From Coprinellus micaceus (Eukaryota; Basidiomycota; Agaricomycetes; Agaricales; Psathyrellaceae): a stretch of DNA of 64,000 nucleotides. The notes under the pieces are model-generated. The model saw only the letters and a list, made by a program, of their open reading frames with translations, searched no databases and had not been told where the DNA came from. Positions 32,501-43,848 of this stretch are shown here, piece by piece. The position numbers and the translations under genes are program-made. The DNA lies in NCBI GenBank assembly GCA_951394405.1, contig OX596340.1:3534001-3598000 (forward strand), read 5' to 3'. How positions within the stretch are numbered: position 1 is the stretch's first letter; each line of letters opens with the position of its first letter.

Positions 32501-33072
32501 CTTTGCAATTCTGGGCGCTTGTTCCTCGGCGATATACAGCCTATGGGTTGATCATGTCTGCGATGTATTCAAGACCCTGGGGATGTTGCGCCAGATGACG
32601 AAGATTAGAATGTACTTGATCGAGCCCCACCAAGCGAAGAGCCTGGGGCTCAAGGAGAACCTGACAGAGACTGAATAAACCCGAGTCGGAAGTCACGGGT
32701 CTGTGATTGGAGGGGTTAGCGGATGACCGGCCAACACCGTCAGGGCGCCTAAACTCATAGCCTTGCATCGTGGTAAATCGGTCACGGTAGATCACAACAA
32801 ATATTACACAGGCAATGCTAGTGCATTAGAAGCAGAATATTTACAATCGATAATAATAATGATATGGTGGATGAAGGAGCCGGATGGCAAAGGAAGATCG
32901 AAGGGGGGGTGTTGGACGCCTGTGGGGATACAGCGAAGGGAACCTTCACTTCAAGCAGTCTGGTTGGGGCATCTGCGACGTAAGACCATATCAGCGTCAA
33001 AATCAATCAGATACCAAGCTCTCCTCGAGTCTACTCACCAAGATTGACACCGGCGAGCTCGAGCCCGACGCA
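32500..33072. other. Region downstream of the pheromone-type gene
   Basis: No gene supported; the stretch near 32790-32880 is AT-rich and could serve as the 3' region of the minus-strand gene. Confidence 0.4.
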
Positions 33073-33261
33073 TTAAGCGATGGTGCAGTAAGTTCCGCCA
33101 CCCTGACCGTTCGGGTCCTCGTTATCGGTGGGGAGGTCCTTGGCGAAGACGACACAGTAGGTTCCGCCACCCTGGCCGTTGGGATCCTCGGCGTTGGTGG
33201 GGATCTTAACGGGGGCGGGAGCCTTGTCGGCGGTGAGGGAGATGGTGATGAAGGAGTCCAT
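33073..33261 (-). CDS. CaaX lipopeptide pheromone-type precursor with two peptide repeats
   Basis: One exon, 62 residues. It starts MDSFITISL, as many basidiomycete pheromone precursors start MD(S/T)F, and ends TYCTIA-stop, a CaaX box for farnesylation and carboxymethylation. The peptide EDPNGQGGGTYC occurs twice: once inside (NAEDPNGQGGGTYCVVF, followed by AKDLPTDN) and once at the end (NEDPNGQGGGTYCTIA). The two copies differ at synonymous sites (GAGGATCCCAACGGCCAG against GAGGACCCGAACGGTCAG), so the peptide sequence seems conserved by selection. An acidic pair before the PNGQ start matches the usual processing position (ER/EH-like). Expected role: secretion through an Ste6-type transporter and recognition by a Ste3-type receptor. 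No receptor gene lies in this window, so it may be a non-mating-type pheromone-like gene. Confidence 0.8.
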   Translation of the reverse strand: MDSFITISLTADKAPAPVKIPTNAEDPNGQGGGTYCVVFAKDLPTDNEDPNGQGGGTYCTIA

Positions 33262-34640
33262 TGTTGGGTTGGTAGTAGTTGCTTTGGCGAGAGGCAGACT
33301 GCTGGGGAAATATCGATGGAAAGGTGCCCATTTTATAGGAAACACCACTCGCGCATTGACCGACTCGCAGATCCGCCGATATCTGAGAGGTTTATTGTTG
33401 CACCTTACCGGCTAATTCGTGAATTAATGGGCGATTCAATGTGTGGACAAGACGAGAAAGGCGGGAAGCGTGAATGGACTTGACAGGTCCGTTAAGCCCT
33501 ACAATCAAACAATTACGACCGACTATCCTTAGATTCCTTAGATTCACCTCGCAAACGGCCCGCGTTCAATTTCTGCAGGGATCTGCATGGGGGGCCGCTC
33601 CACTTTACTTGACCATCTGGTCACTGGCCTCGGTACCGATGATTGTGTTGGCAGGAAGCGTGGACTGGGGCGCCGTTACGCGAAAGTAATTGACGGGGAC
33701 GATTGTCCCATCCGGTTTCCATGACGTCATTAGCCAGCCTTATTGTTCTCGCTTGGGCGCTTATTATTACCTATGCAGGTGGGTTTTGGTCAGGGATTGA
33801 ACTCTTTGGAATCCGGATTCCGCCCACAGCTGCGGGTATACTTTTTGTGTACTCATGCTCTTTGGCCGGTGGTTATGTATAACAATACAGGTACTTGAAC
33901 GGATCTCATTTGGGATGCAGGCGCTCCGAAATCTCCGGCGTTGTCTGAGCAAATGACCGGCGAGTGGTGGGTTCTAGGAGACCCGCGCCCAGCTGTGGGG
34001 GGAAGGGTAGGGACCAAGGGCGATGAATTAGTGCGTCGCCGCAAGATCCCTGACTTGACTTGAGGCATCCCCGCAGTCATAATATTGTGGGCAATTGTTC
34101 TAAGTACCGACCCATTGTGATAGTTCCGAAAGTCTCTATTAAACTCGCAGTGTGCACGCGAGGACCCGCTCGCACTGATTGGGTTAGTGGGTCCAAGGTA
34201 CCGGAGCCGTCCTCCATACAATTCAAGCAAACTTGTGGCGCAATACAGTTTCCCAGGAACCAAGAAAGGCCAGGCGTCCCTGGCCAATTGTCTGGGCTTG
34301 TCTGGGGTGAATACCAATCATGTGGGCGGAAAGGATCGATCAGAGAGTACAGAGCAGGTTCATTCGGGAGTGGAGTGTTAACCCAAACTCTATCTTGCGA
34401 CCACGACGTTTTTAGAAAGAGATAGTCTTCGTTATATGAGGGATGAACATTCTGGGTGGGCTCCAGGTTCACCGGTTCAGGGAGACCCACCCACCCGCAA
34501 GTGCCGTTCGATAGGAAATTTCGACAAGCTTGGGTTTGAATGCTGGTCAGTGATGTCGGAGATGGGCCAGTAGGCTATATTCACCGAACAACCATCGAAT
34601 CGGACGGGCATGAACGAGTGGTTACAAGTTGGTGAGAACC
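33262..34640. other. Intergenic, no supported gene
   Basis: Contains the promoter of the minus-strand pheromone-type gene. Overlapping frames of 120-155 codons on both strands at 33.85-34.49 kb have no recognisable motif and I do not call them. Confidence 0.4.
33331..33338 (-). promoter_or_regulatory. TATA box of the pheromone-type gene
   Basis: CTATAAAA on the minus strand, about 70 bp before the ATG. Confidence 0.65.
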
Positions 34641-35080
34641 ATGCTGGGGAAGAGTCCTCTCCGGCGCGCTTTCGGCCTCACACCCAAGCCATCAACCTCT
34701 CTCGCGCGTGCGCTTCGTTCCCATTTGTATGAAATCGCAGTGACGAGAGTGTTGGGAAATGGGCGTTTCAACTTTCAAGGTCACAACGTCTTTCTTCGGA
34801 TTGGTTTTCTCTTGCCTTCTGTATGCTTCAAAATTCGTTTATTTGCAACGCCAGCTGTCTCTATCGCCTTTGATTTTGCGCGTGCCTCCTTCGTCGGGCG
34901 TTGATGATTCCTTTCACTCTCGGAGATATGGCACTTCAAGGGACATTCTTCAGGTGCCCTTCCGCAGCTGTTCAGTGAGCGAAGGGCTGGCGAAAGGGCT
35001 GGAGAGTACCCATGATACGCAATGTCATTCACGGTACAGAGACGCATTGGACCTTAAGTTGTTCCCTCCACCGGTGTAAA
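34640..35080 (+). repeat. R block, partial copy
   Basis: ATGAAATCGCAGTGACGAG (34731) and GGAGATATGGCACTTCAAGG (34922) repeat 31886 and 32331; it is diverged and lacks the first half of R. Confidence 0.6.
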
Positions 35081-35467
35081 CCCCATTCTAACTGTCCTAT
35101 TCAACTTCTACGTGTCTCCTTTATCCTTCCATTCGCCATTTCAGGCTCTTCCTCGGTTTCATCTCACATCTCCCTCAGCCGGTCCCTTGCGCCGACCTGG
35201 CTATTGACTATGGACAGAGGTTGCGAACCTATGTAGATATGAATCGGGGTGCAATCACTCGGCAGCGCTTGGCGGAGTCGTTTGAGAATGCATGCCTAGT
35301 GTCCGTCATCCGGTTTGAGCCGTACTTATTCCCCCTCATTTAGCTCAGGCAGCACGCCTTGTAGAGATTTCCAAGGCTTACAACAGCATTTGTATGACTA
35401 CTCTAACACAGGGCTCCGAGAGAGACATCATACTCGTATACGATCTATACTCCACGGGCATGGCTAC

Positions 35468-35865
35468 TCAAGCGGGTGCGCACTTGTTTCCGACCCTGGT
35501 AAGCGGATTCTGTCAGGTGAAGGCGAGTTGTGGCCCTTTTTAGTGCCTCGTTCGTGGGAACTCGACGGGGACACTCACAAGAGATTCGCAGCATGCTGTG
35601 ACCTGGCCACTGAACCCGCAGTCGATGCCATCCGGGATACAATCCACTATTTTGTGTGAGGGTAGTAACATTAGTACGGAGCTTGGAATATCGATGCAAT
35701 GGGGGTGGAGACGGACGGCCACTCACAGCCAACATTAGTGTCGTCGATTCCTTTGACGAGCACATTGCAGCAGGCAGGTCGGCACCCCTGGGCAATGGCA
35801 GTACCCGAGAGTGTGAGGATCGACGCGAGAACCACAGGCAAACAAATGGAAACGGAGAGTTTCAT
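35468..35865 (-). CDS. Hydrophobin-like eight-Cys secreted protein, copy D
   Basis: Three exons: 35865-35727, 35646-35579 and 35509-35468. The signal peptide MKLSVSICLPVVLASILTLS..AQ is followed by GCRPACC, LDCIPDGIDCGFSGQ, TACCES and VGNKCAPA-stop. All eight cysteines and both intron positions (phases 1 and 0) match copy C, its mirror partner. The mature part is about 57 residues. A TATA box (CATATATAAG, minus strand, 35953-35963) precedes the ATG by about 90 bp. It appears intact. Confidence 0.85.
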
Positions 35866-35952
35866 GATGAGTCTGGGCGGGGCTGAGTGAAGTGTCTCTG
35901 GGGATGTGCGGTTATGGGGGTTTGGTGAACGTCTAAGACCTTCTGGTGAGCT

Positions 35953-35963
35953 CTTATATATGC
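35953..35963 (-). promoter_or_regulatory. TATA box of gene D
   Basis: CATATATAAG read on the minus strand, with the family's standard spacing to the start codon. Confidence 0.65.
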
Positions 35964-37205
35964 TTGCCAACGTATCCGATACTCACGGACGAGGCTGTAA
36001 CAGAGTTATTTCTGGCCCATTCTTTTGGGACGGGGAGCCATGTCGAGAGCACCATCTTGTCAGTCAGTGGAGTTGGAGCGCCAAGCCGAGTAACATATAT
36101 TAAAGTGGGACAATATACCAATGGCGCAGTGTCAAAGAACCCCAGAGCATCGCGCGGTGGCTCCGGCGTTACGGGCCTCGCAGCTTTATTATCGACAGCA
36201 TAACTATTAACGGGTCGTCTCTGTGCACACACTACTTACTCTAATACGACCCTCTCTAAGATCTTCGTCCCACTCGCCTCGTCCCTACCGCTACCACCTT
36301 TGGTCTCAATTAGTAGTACAAGTACGATGACCCCACATTCGCAGACGCTCTTTGAAAGGCGCAATTGTTCAGTCAATGTTCTCCCGAGGTTTCATTGTCA
36401 CCGCTACGACGAACATGAAATTCGCAACTTCCCGATGACAGTTCAAAGTCAGATCCTAGCGAACTTCGCTTCCCGAGGGTCGAAGAACTGTAGTCCTTAC
36501 TGGAGATGAAGCATCTTTAGGTTGGTGTGTAAATATCTCGCAGGCAAACCTGTTATATCCCCATCAGAATGGGAGAACATGTCGTCAGAGTAGTGAAGTG
36601 AATCACAACTGTGAGTCTGAACTGTGCCCCTGCTATTTATAACTCCCGCTTCCCGGTGACACTGACCTTGTCAACGATTCTCAACACCGAGGCGATTTGC
36701 GATCCCATAATTAGTATGATACTTCTACTCGTCACCGCAAATGCCCCGACTGACACAGTGACACTTACTCTTGCGGTTTTGGATGCATGGGGAGCCAGCG
36801 TAATTGAAATGGGGCTGCACATTCACTCAACGATTACAACCGGGAACTTGGGCGACTAGAAGCTTCCTGGCGCACTCGGGTCACTCAAGCCCGTGTCCCT
36901 GGCAAATACTTGATGTCAGGTGTAACCCTTACGGAGGGACGAAAGTGTTTTATTGAGCCAATTGTCTCTGCACCTTAGTTCAATGTCTATGCCCAGGGAG
37001 CATGAAGTATACCTCATTCGCTTCACAAACCCGCTGTTACCCACGCCCCATGAGCGGGACATTTGCGAGAACCACTACAGCTGTTCACTTGACATACCTC
37101 ATCCTCAAAATTTCAAACCGACTACAGTGCCGAGCTACGTACGACTACATTACAGCAAGTTCCACGTTGAAACATGAAATTAAATCTCTCCTCCACGCGC
37201 GTGAC

Positions 37206-37594
37206 TCAAGCAAGTGCACACTTCTTTCCGACCTTGGTGCGAGAATCCTATCAGGAGGAAACACAAGTTGTGACATTCTTCAGTACTTGTCAACTGAGGG
37301 CCTGGAAAGGGGCACTCACAATGGTCTCGCAACACGCTTTGACCTGGCCTCCAAAGGTGCAGTCGACGCCACCTGGGGTACAATCCACTATTTCGCGGGG
37401 AGATTATAAGCTCGTAGCCTTAAATTTTAACGCAAAGGGACGGTAATAGGCAGATACTCACACCCAACGTCGGAATTGTCGGCACCCTTGACAAGTACAT
37501 TGCAACAGGCAGCTTGACAGTCCTGGGCAACGGCAGTAGACGAGAGCGCGACGACAGATGCGAGGATCAAGCCAAAGGAAGTGAAGGATTTCAT
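37206..37594 (-). CDS. Hydrophobin-like eight-Cys secreted protein, copy E
   Basis: Three exons: 37594-37462, 37387-37320 and 37247-37206. The signal peptide MKSFTSFGLILASVVALSS..AQ is followed by DCQAACC, DCTPGGVDCTFGGQ, KACCET and KVGKKCALA-stop. All eight cysteines are present. This is the intact partner of the damaged copy A, and introns and flanks align base by base with A. It shows what A has lost: a working second intron (37319-37248) and a 14-codon last exon. Confidence 0.85.
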
Positions 37595-37680
37595 GGTTGG
37601 TTTGGGAGTGTTTTAATGAAGTATTTCTGGTGATATAGGGCTCTCGTGATTGGGTAGATGTCTCGGTCCTACTGGCGAGC

Positions 37681-37690
37681 GCTTATATAT
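37681..37690 (-). promoter_or_regulatory. TATA box of gene E
   Basis: ATATATAAGC on the minus strand, about 90 bp before the ATG, identical to that of gene A. Confidence 0.7.
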
Positions 37691-38219
37691 GCCATCCGAA
37701 TCCCCCGATACAGACGGATGAGGTATTGCGAGAGTCACCTATGGTGCATTCTGGGGCGCGGGGGAGCATGCCAGTGGAGACCACCCATGCCAAATTAACT
37801 ATAGTGGAGTGGAAACACCAACCCAAGTAACGAATATGAAAATCAAACTCTCTATCGTCGGAGCGGTGGCATAGAACCATGGATCATCTTAGGGAGTCTC
37901 CGTACCGCGATCCACGGTTCTCAGGGATCAAAAGTCCATAACGGGCGGAGTGGCTCTCCAATACCGTTTCAGCCTTCATCTTCCGAGATGACTACCCAGT
38001 ACCTACTCCAGAATATCGTACTTGTACCACGTACCTTCGAATTTCCTGGGCGCTTGAAACCAAGGTGTCTACGGATGTGGAGCCTGGGTGGATGGCGCGG
38101 TGCCTTCACGTGTGGATGACGTCGAAAGAATTCTGGCAAACAAGTCCAGCTCTAATGGAAACATTTCGCCGCTTGGTCGGTGGATTGTAGAATGGTATTC
38201 CCCCTGTTCCACTGCATGA

Positions 38220-39310
38220 CTCTACCGCTCTGTCGGTGTCGTCTTTTGGTTCATCTTCATCCCAAGCTCACATATGCTCTCGAACGTCCCATCGCGGTGT
38301 AGGTGCCTCTATATCTCTGGTTTCTTCCCCACGCCAGTTTGGCGCACGGGAATCCGAGAGCCGATCGGACCTGTACGTACAAAGTCGCTGGTCATGGATC
38401 CAGACTTGAGAGACGCGCTGTGTTTACTTCCCGTAATCCCTTATTTTATTGTTTCGTTCCCTCGTCGTCTTCCCCTTCGGAGGCGTGGCAAAAATACACT
38501 CCAGTCTTTGCTCTTGATCCCGTCTGCCCTCCTTTTGTGCTCTTCCATTTCCTTTGGGGTCGGACAGTGGACTAAGCGTGCAACGCTCCGCCTGGCCTTC
38601 GACCTCATCCTCAGACGTGCAACCCCTCTCGTGCGCTCCGTTCCTGCTGCCTTTGTGGGTTCGCCGTGTTGAGAGCGTACCCCAAGCCTTTGCAAAATGA
38701 GGTGATTCTGGTATGACCGTACACGCGTTCCCGTTGTCCACCGTCCTCCTCACCGACTGATCCTTACTTTTTGCTCTTCTCTTCTACTAGGTTGCCTGTA
38801 GCAATCCGAGTTTGGACGAGAGCACGGTACTCCACATCACTCTCGACCCCTTGGACCGGCGCTCTCTGCCCATCAGTGTCCTGTACCCTCGATTATGAAT
38901 CGAGGAGGATGGACTGTGGGCTCTTCATCGCTTTGTCAAAGTCGATGGCCGATGGGTGAGGAAGGAGCTCCGCCGCAGAGATGCCCACCCTTCGATACCC
39001 GCGGGGGGGAGGAGGGGGAGGGGAGTGAGGTCTCTTATACCCCCAATGTTTCGTTCACTCGTGGACCCGACGAGAAGCACGAGCGACCTCGCTCTCGACG
39101 TCATATCTCACTGGGAATTGTATGTCCGACGATGCTGGGGACACACCTCTCAGCAGATGTGGGTGTGCGATGCTCGTTGATTCGTTGGACGTCGATTGTT
39201 GAGGTCGGCTTCGAGCGTTCTTGTCTTGGCGTTTGACTGTGTACCTTTTCTTGATCCTTGCTTTGTAGACACCATGCGCAGCCTCAGCGAGCTTTCACTT
39301 TCGACTATCT
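38220..39310 (+). repeat. R block, copy 3 (left flank of the 14-kb element)
   Basis: ACCCTCGATTATGAATCGAG (38885) and the following GGGCTC..GATGGGTGAGG match 56876 onward and 27058 onward. It breaks off at about 39310-39321, where the terminal inverted repeat of the large element starts. Confidence 0.6.
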
Positions 39311-39320
39311 TGAACTCTCG

Positions 39321-39475
39321 TTGAATTGTCCGAAAGTACATAACACTGTCACGGACCCCGATTTTACAATCGCACCTATGGGCGAATTTCGGGGACAAAA
39401 TTGATTGGCACTGGCCCTCATGATGCATGCCCTTGACTTGGGGATATTCACGATGACCACCTGGTCATCGTGAAT
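39321..39475 (+). repeat. Left terminal inverted repeat
   Basis: See the element entry; about 155 bp, ending in a perfect palindrome. It holds the likely promoter of the first gene. Confidence 0.65.
39446..39475. repeat. Perfect 30-bp palindrome
   Basis: ATTCACGATGACCA, CC, then TGGTCATCGTGAAT: 14-base arms with a two-base spacer, located at the inner edge of the left TIR. Only the first half (ATTCACGxTGAC) is conserved in the right TIR. Confidence 0.85.
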
Positions 39476-39628
39476 CAGGGGGGCTGTGCTCGATGCCGAG
39501 TTCAAACGGAGCTTGAATTGAACTCTACGCCCAACGGCTCGGTGCGCACTCCTGGCCACGAACGATTGCCTCCCTCCTCCCCATCTTCTTCGAAACCGCG
39601 CTGGTCGCCTGCGGCAGGGGAGGCCACC

Positions 39629-42281
39629 ATGCCCGAAATTCGGGAATGTTTGGCCTTCTACCTGATAGCCATCGCTTGGTTCCGCCGGGCCCAGGAGGAC
39701 GAGGTGTCCCTCCAGGTAATCAGACTGCATGCAGACGCAGCTGACAGCAACCGGTCAGAGACCATATTGACCCAGGGTGGGCTACCTTATGTCCTGGAGA
39801 ATACCTCCACAGTCATGAGGGGAAACTCCGGCCACCAATATGCTCTCTTTCCCCCTGCCCTTGCTCGCACTGCAGCCAACCCCAACCCACCCAGCCTCAG
39901 CACGTATCATCTCTTTGCCATTGACCGAACCATGCGGTCTTTGATTCTTGGGTTCAAGCAGAATAATGAGGATGGAGGAAGGGTTTTGTACGCCAAGGTG
40001 CGCCCAACAGCACTCATCTCCATCCTTGTGCTCATTCTGTTTCTTGCCTTGAGGTGGCGTACCTAACACACACATGTCTCCAAATATACACGGCGGCTCA
40101 GTGGGAAGTTATGCGGACGACGCCCAAGTCATCCTCGCAGAAGAAAACGGAACTTGGACGTGCAAGGATCGGCCTGGGAATCGAGCTCTCTACCCACACC
40201 ATCGCCTTCATCACCCTCGACAATCTCTTTGAGGTGAGTTATGACTTTGTGACTGGCATCCTGAGGTCTCGAAGTCCAAACACTGTTTCATCAGGTCGCC
40301 TGGAAGGAATCCAAGGAAGAACTCCCCAAGCTCTATGTGGGTGTCGATGACTATCCGGCATTTCTGGAAGCGGTCGTAGAGTGGTTAAAGGCACGGCCCA
40401 ACCGAGGGCGCTACACCCGCTTTGCTCGGGACGCCATACAGGACTCGCAGGATACATTTCATGGGGTGGGTGTGTACACGGTCAACGAGCTGTTTTTTGA
40501 TGCAGGTAAGCAGCCCCTGTGTTGACATGGGACGCTGGTGTACTCACCCATCTATCCCAGGAATACCACCATTCATTTCCGAGGCTGAGCTGACAGATTG
40601 TCCGTCGCGGATGGCCCGTCTATGCGAGGCTCTCTGGTCGTATGCGCATGTATCAACACTTAATCTCCCGTACGTGTCTACCCTCCTTGCCCACCTGCCC
40701 CGCTAATCTTCATATTGGCACTACAGAAAGCTTCTTAGCCCAGCCATGGCCCAGGGAGTCCTTGCTCCGACCAAAGAACACCGGCGTAGATATGTTCACT
40801 GGTTGCACGTTCATGCCAGAGACTACTGCCGTATGCCTGTTCGCATGGCCGAGCTGCTCGAGGACTTCAATGTTAGTAAATTTATTTATTTCTACTCCTT
40901 CTACTAGGCTTGCTTACCGTTGAGTACAGAGTATTCTTAGAGATCATGTCGGAGATATAGAGTGGTTTAGATTGCACGAGAAGCGACTCTATGACATCTT
41001 CGACCCTTATTACATCCGTTTTGCTCTCTTTCCACCCAAGGATCTAGCTGAAAGCAAGCCCACTCTTGGGCACTTGATCTTCCCTCTAGAAGATCATGCT
41101 AGTATCCTTGGTAACTTTGAGAAGCCTACCGACCCTCTTACGGTCCACTTTGAAGAAAATGGTGCGCCTGCTTCATACCATCTCTCCCATCTCAAGCGCG
41201 GCAGCTCACAATTTAGCAGGCAAATATGGTGCAGCACCAACCTTGCTCAAACCTGGGCACTACATTGAAGAAGGAATTGTCGGTGCTGCTCATCGCAACC
41301 GCGTAAAGCGGCCTGTTCACGCCTACAGAGTCGGCAAGCAGGCATGGTCTGGGACACCTGATTACGGGTCCAACTGTAAGTTTTCACCACAAAACCCAGG
41401 ACCGTAAGTCATATGTTCGCCATTTTAAATAGTCCCTATGCTCAACTTCCATTACAGAGACTCATCCAAGATTGCGACCTTGACAGGGCCGCTACGTGAA
41501 TCCAAACTCTTTCTTAACATCATCGAACAGAAGAAACAAGTCGCCGTAGGACCCCTCGAGTATTCTGCAAATGCAAGCCAGGCGATGTCGACACATGGGG
41601 TCAAGATGTATGTGCATCCTCAAACAAGCCTGACTCTAGATCGCGCTGACCAGACCTCTTGTTAGGGTTCACCCCTTGCGCGGTGCTGATTACCACCAGA
41701 CACTGTCTTTCCATCGAGCTGCCACCTCCTCCACTAGCTCCCTTATTGTGTTCCCAGACAACGGAGATGAAGACGACGACGACGATCAAACCTCCACCTT
41801 CAACTTTCACACCGACCCCCCTTCCCCCTCCTCTAGCAACTACCCTCCGACCGATGTCGATTACACATCATCCAGTGCTTACGACTCCTATCTCTCAGAC
41901 ACCGATGCCTTGTTCGCTCACCCTATTCCTTCAACATCCACGTCTATCTCTCCACCTCAAGTCGACCATTCACTCCGCTCTCCCCCACGAAAGAAAACCA
42001 AGGTAAACTACCGATATAAATCAAGAACGTATACGAACACAAACAAGTCAACACTGCTGGAGGCGAATTCAATTCTGCAGGATTTCACAGAGTTGGCCAA
42101 CCCACTGGACTCTGAGCCAGACGATGAAGCACCTCCCCTCAAGCGGAAGCGAAGTTCCCGGAACACCACTGCCAATTACTGCTTCAGTGCCCGAGGCAAT
42201 GCAATGGATCCAAACAGGGAGAAGCCAAAACCAAAACGTCGAGACAAGTCGAAGGGAGCAACGTCTTCAGAAGGAGGGTAG
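39629..42281 (+). CDS. Element gene 1: unknown protein with acidic/basic tail
   Basis: Nine exons: 39629-39997, 40102-40233, 40295-40505, 40561-40669, 40727-40871, 40930-41161, 41220-41375, 41433-41660 and 41719-42281. They join in phase to 714 residues. The start has an ideal context (gccaccATGc). If the last intron is not used, the protein ends at 41665 after 528 residues. No signal peptide. Visible features: a central domain with YVHWLHVHARDYC and RLYDIFDPYYIRFALFPP, and a C-terminal low-complexity tail with an acidic D-run (GDEDDDDDQ), serines, and basic clusters such as PPRKKTKV and LKRKRSS that look like nuclear localisation signals. I do not recognise a family. Its position, inward from the TIR, suggests an element protein, perhaps DNA-binding. 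The end lies 80 bp before the 160-bp repeat array. Confidence 0.65.
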
Positions 42282-42363
42282 AACAACATTTCTGATATAT
42301 CTTTGTAACTTTTGTAGCTTAAATATACGCTTTGCCTGTGACACCTGTCCCAATGCATGAAGG

Positions 42364-42750
42364 GGTACCACCAGGAGCAGACACCGGAATTCCACCGGTT
42401 TGGGAAGGTTCCCCCTTGGGTGGATGGCCCCTACACACCCCAATATTATCCCTTAGTTTGTATCCGAGGCCTCCCACAATTCCTGGTTGGTTCTCCACAC
42501 CCCAATTCAACAAGAGTGTGCGAGGTACCACCGGGAGCGGACACCAGAGTTCCACCGGTTTGGGGAGGTTCCCCCTCGGGTGGGTGGCCCCTACGCACCC
42601 CAGTATGATCCCTGAGTTCATTCCAAAGGCCTCCCACAATTCCTGGTTGGTTCTCCGCACCCCAACTCAACAAGAGTGTGCGAGGTACCACCAGGAGCGG
42701 ACACCGGAGTTCCACCGGTTTGGGGAGGTTCCCCCTCAACTGGATATGTT
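42364..42750 (+). repeat. 160-bp tandem repeat array, left (about 2.4 units)
   Basis: Units begin at GGTACCACC at 42364, 42524 and 42684, giving a period of exactly 160 bp. Each holds CACCGGTTTGGGGAGGTTCC and CTCCCACAATTCCTGGTTGG. The same unit occurs in reverse orientation at 47752-48606. Confidence 0.95.
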
Positions 42751-43848
42751 CATGTCCTGCCCAGTGCACTCATGTTACATCTTGGGCCTCAAATGAGTGT
42801 GAGGATCTTTAGCAAGTGTCCAAGCAAGCCCATGGATCAGGGACATTTCTAAACCCGGCCTTACAAGGACCGGACCATCAGCTCTCCCTCTTTTGTCGCA
42901 ACACCAAGCATTTGGAGATGGACCCGGATTCCCAACGCACTCGTCCTACAAGCAACTCCCGCATTGAGCTTATGTGGCTACTAACACACATGCATCTTGC
43001 GTGGAGCGACATCGTGCAAGTAAGTGTTGTTGCTACGGTTTGCAAGCAAGGCGCTTACCATGGGGTGACGGTTAGCGCCACTACCACAGAAGGCTTCTAG
43101 ATGGAGCACATAGGCCCATTCGTAGACCTCACCCAAGCAGCCGCAGGCTTTATTATGTCGGTCCACCCCAAGATGTTTGGCGGCATCCAGAGCATGAGGA
43201 GGCAGGGTGAATTTGCATACCACTCATTTTCAGAATTGAAAACTGATTCCCTTTATCTGTGATCGCTCAAGTACGAGGGATACCCAGTCATAAAAACCCT
43301 GTTGATGCCTTGAACATTCTGTTGAGGATGTACGGGGCCAGGTGCTGAGGGTGGGGGCCTATAGAAACAAAACATGCCATGCCGGGGGTTGGGGAGTGGG
43401 GCTTACACCTTGTGCAGGCAGCGTCTAAAGTAGTATAATAGTATACATGATACATGAACTACGGTGCTAATCACATTTCTGGTTAGAATTCCGTACTCCA
43501 GCACAACAGTAATATTGGTAATGTCTGAGGTATGAGGAGGGCAAGGTACTAAACCACCACCGTTATGCGTGGGGGTTTCCTCCATTTGCGTTGTGCTGAG
43601 GGATGCGGAGGGGTGGGGCACGTCAGGTCAATCACAAGGTGGGTGTTATAGTACAGTGCGAGCAGGCAGCAGTCTGCAGATGGTGCTGTCGGTGGTTCAA
43701 GGAGGGATAGTGGAGGAGGGGCGGACTTCTTCAACACGATGCCACTGTGAGACCCAGAGCAGTACTAGTCATGTGCATGTCATGTGACTTGGCGCTGGGC
43801 GTCAGAAAGTTACGCATTCACAGATGCAATCCTTCCTACCTTCGAACC
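42751..43848. other. Spacer inside the element, no supported gene
   Basis: About 1.1 kb between the left array and the integrase gene; no frame with recognisable content. It should contain the integrase promoter. Confidence 0.4.

Larger units (their letters stand above)
36340..38190 (-). repeat. Right arm of the inverted segmental duplication
   Basis: Reverse complement of about 17260-19200. It carries gene E where the left arm carries gene A. The sequence equivalent to the region before gene B is kept (36340-36500), but no copy of B follows; gene D comes next. Confidence 0.8.

Noticed and set aside
33853..34490. Minus-strand reading frames of 137 and 154 codons
   Set aside because: They overlap in different frames, have no recognisable motif, no good splice continuation and no TATA box.
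32500..35500. A full B mating-type locus around the pheromone-type gene
   Set aside because: I looked for a seven-helix Ste3-like receptor on both strands nearby and found none.
36950..37200. Plus-strand gene in the right duplication arm (frame with MSMPREHEVYLIRFTN)
   Set aside because: The matching left-arm sequence (18400-18650) carries indels that break the frame; the similarity is at DNA level only.
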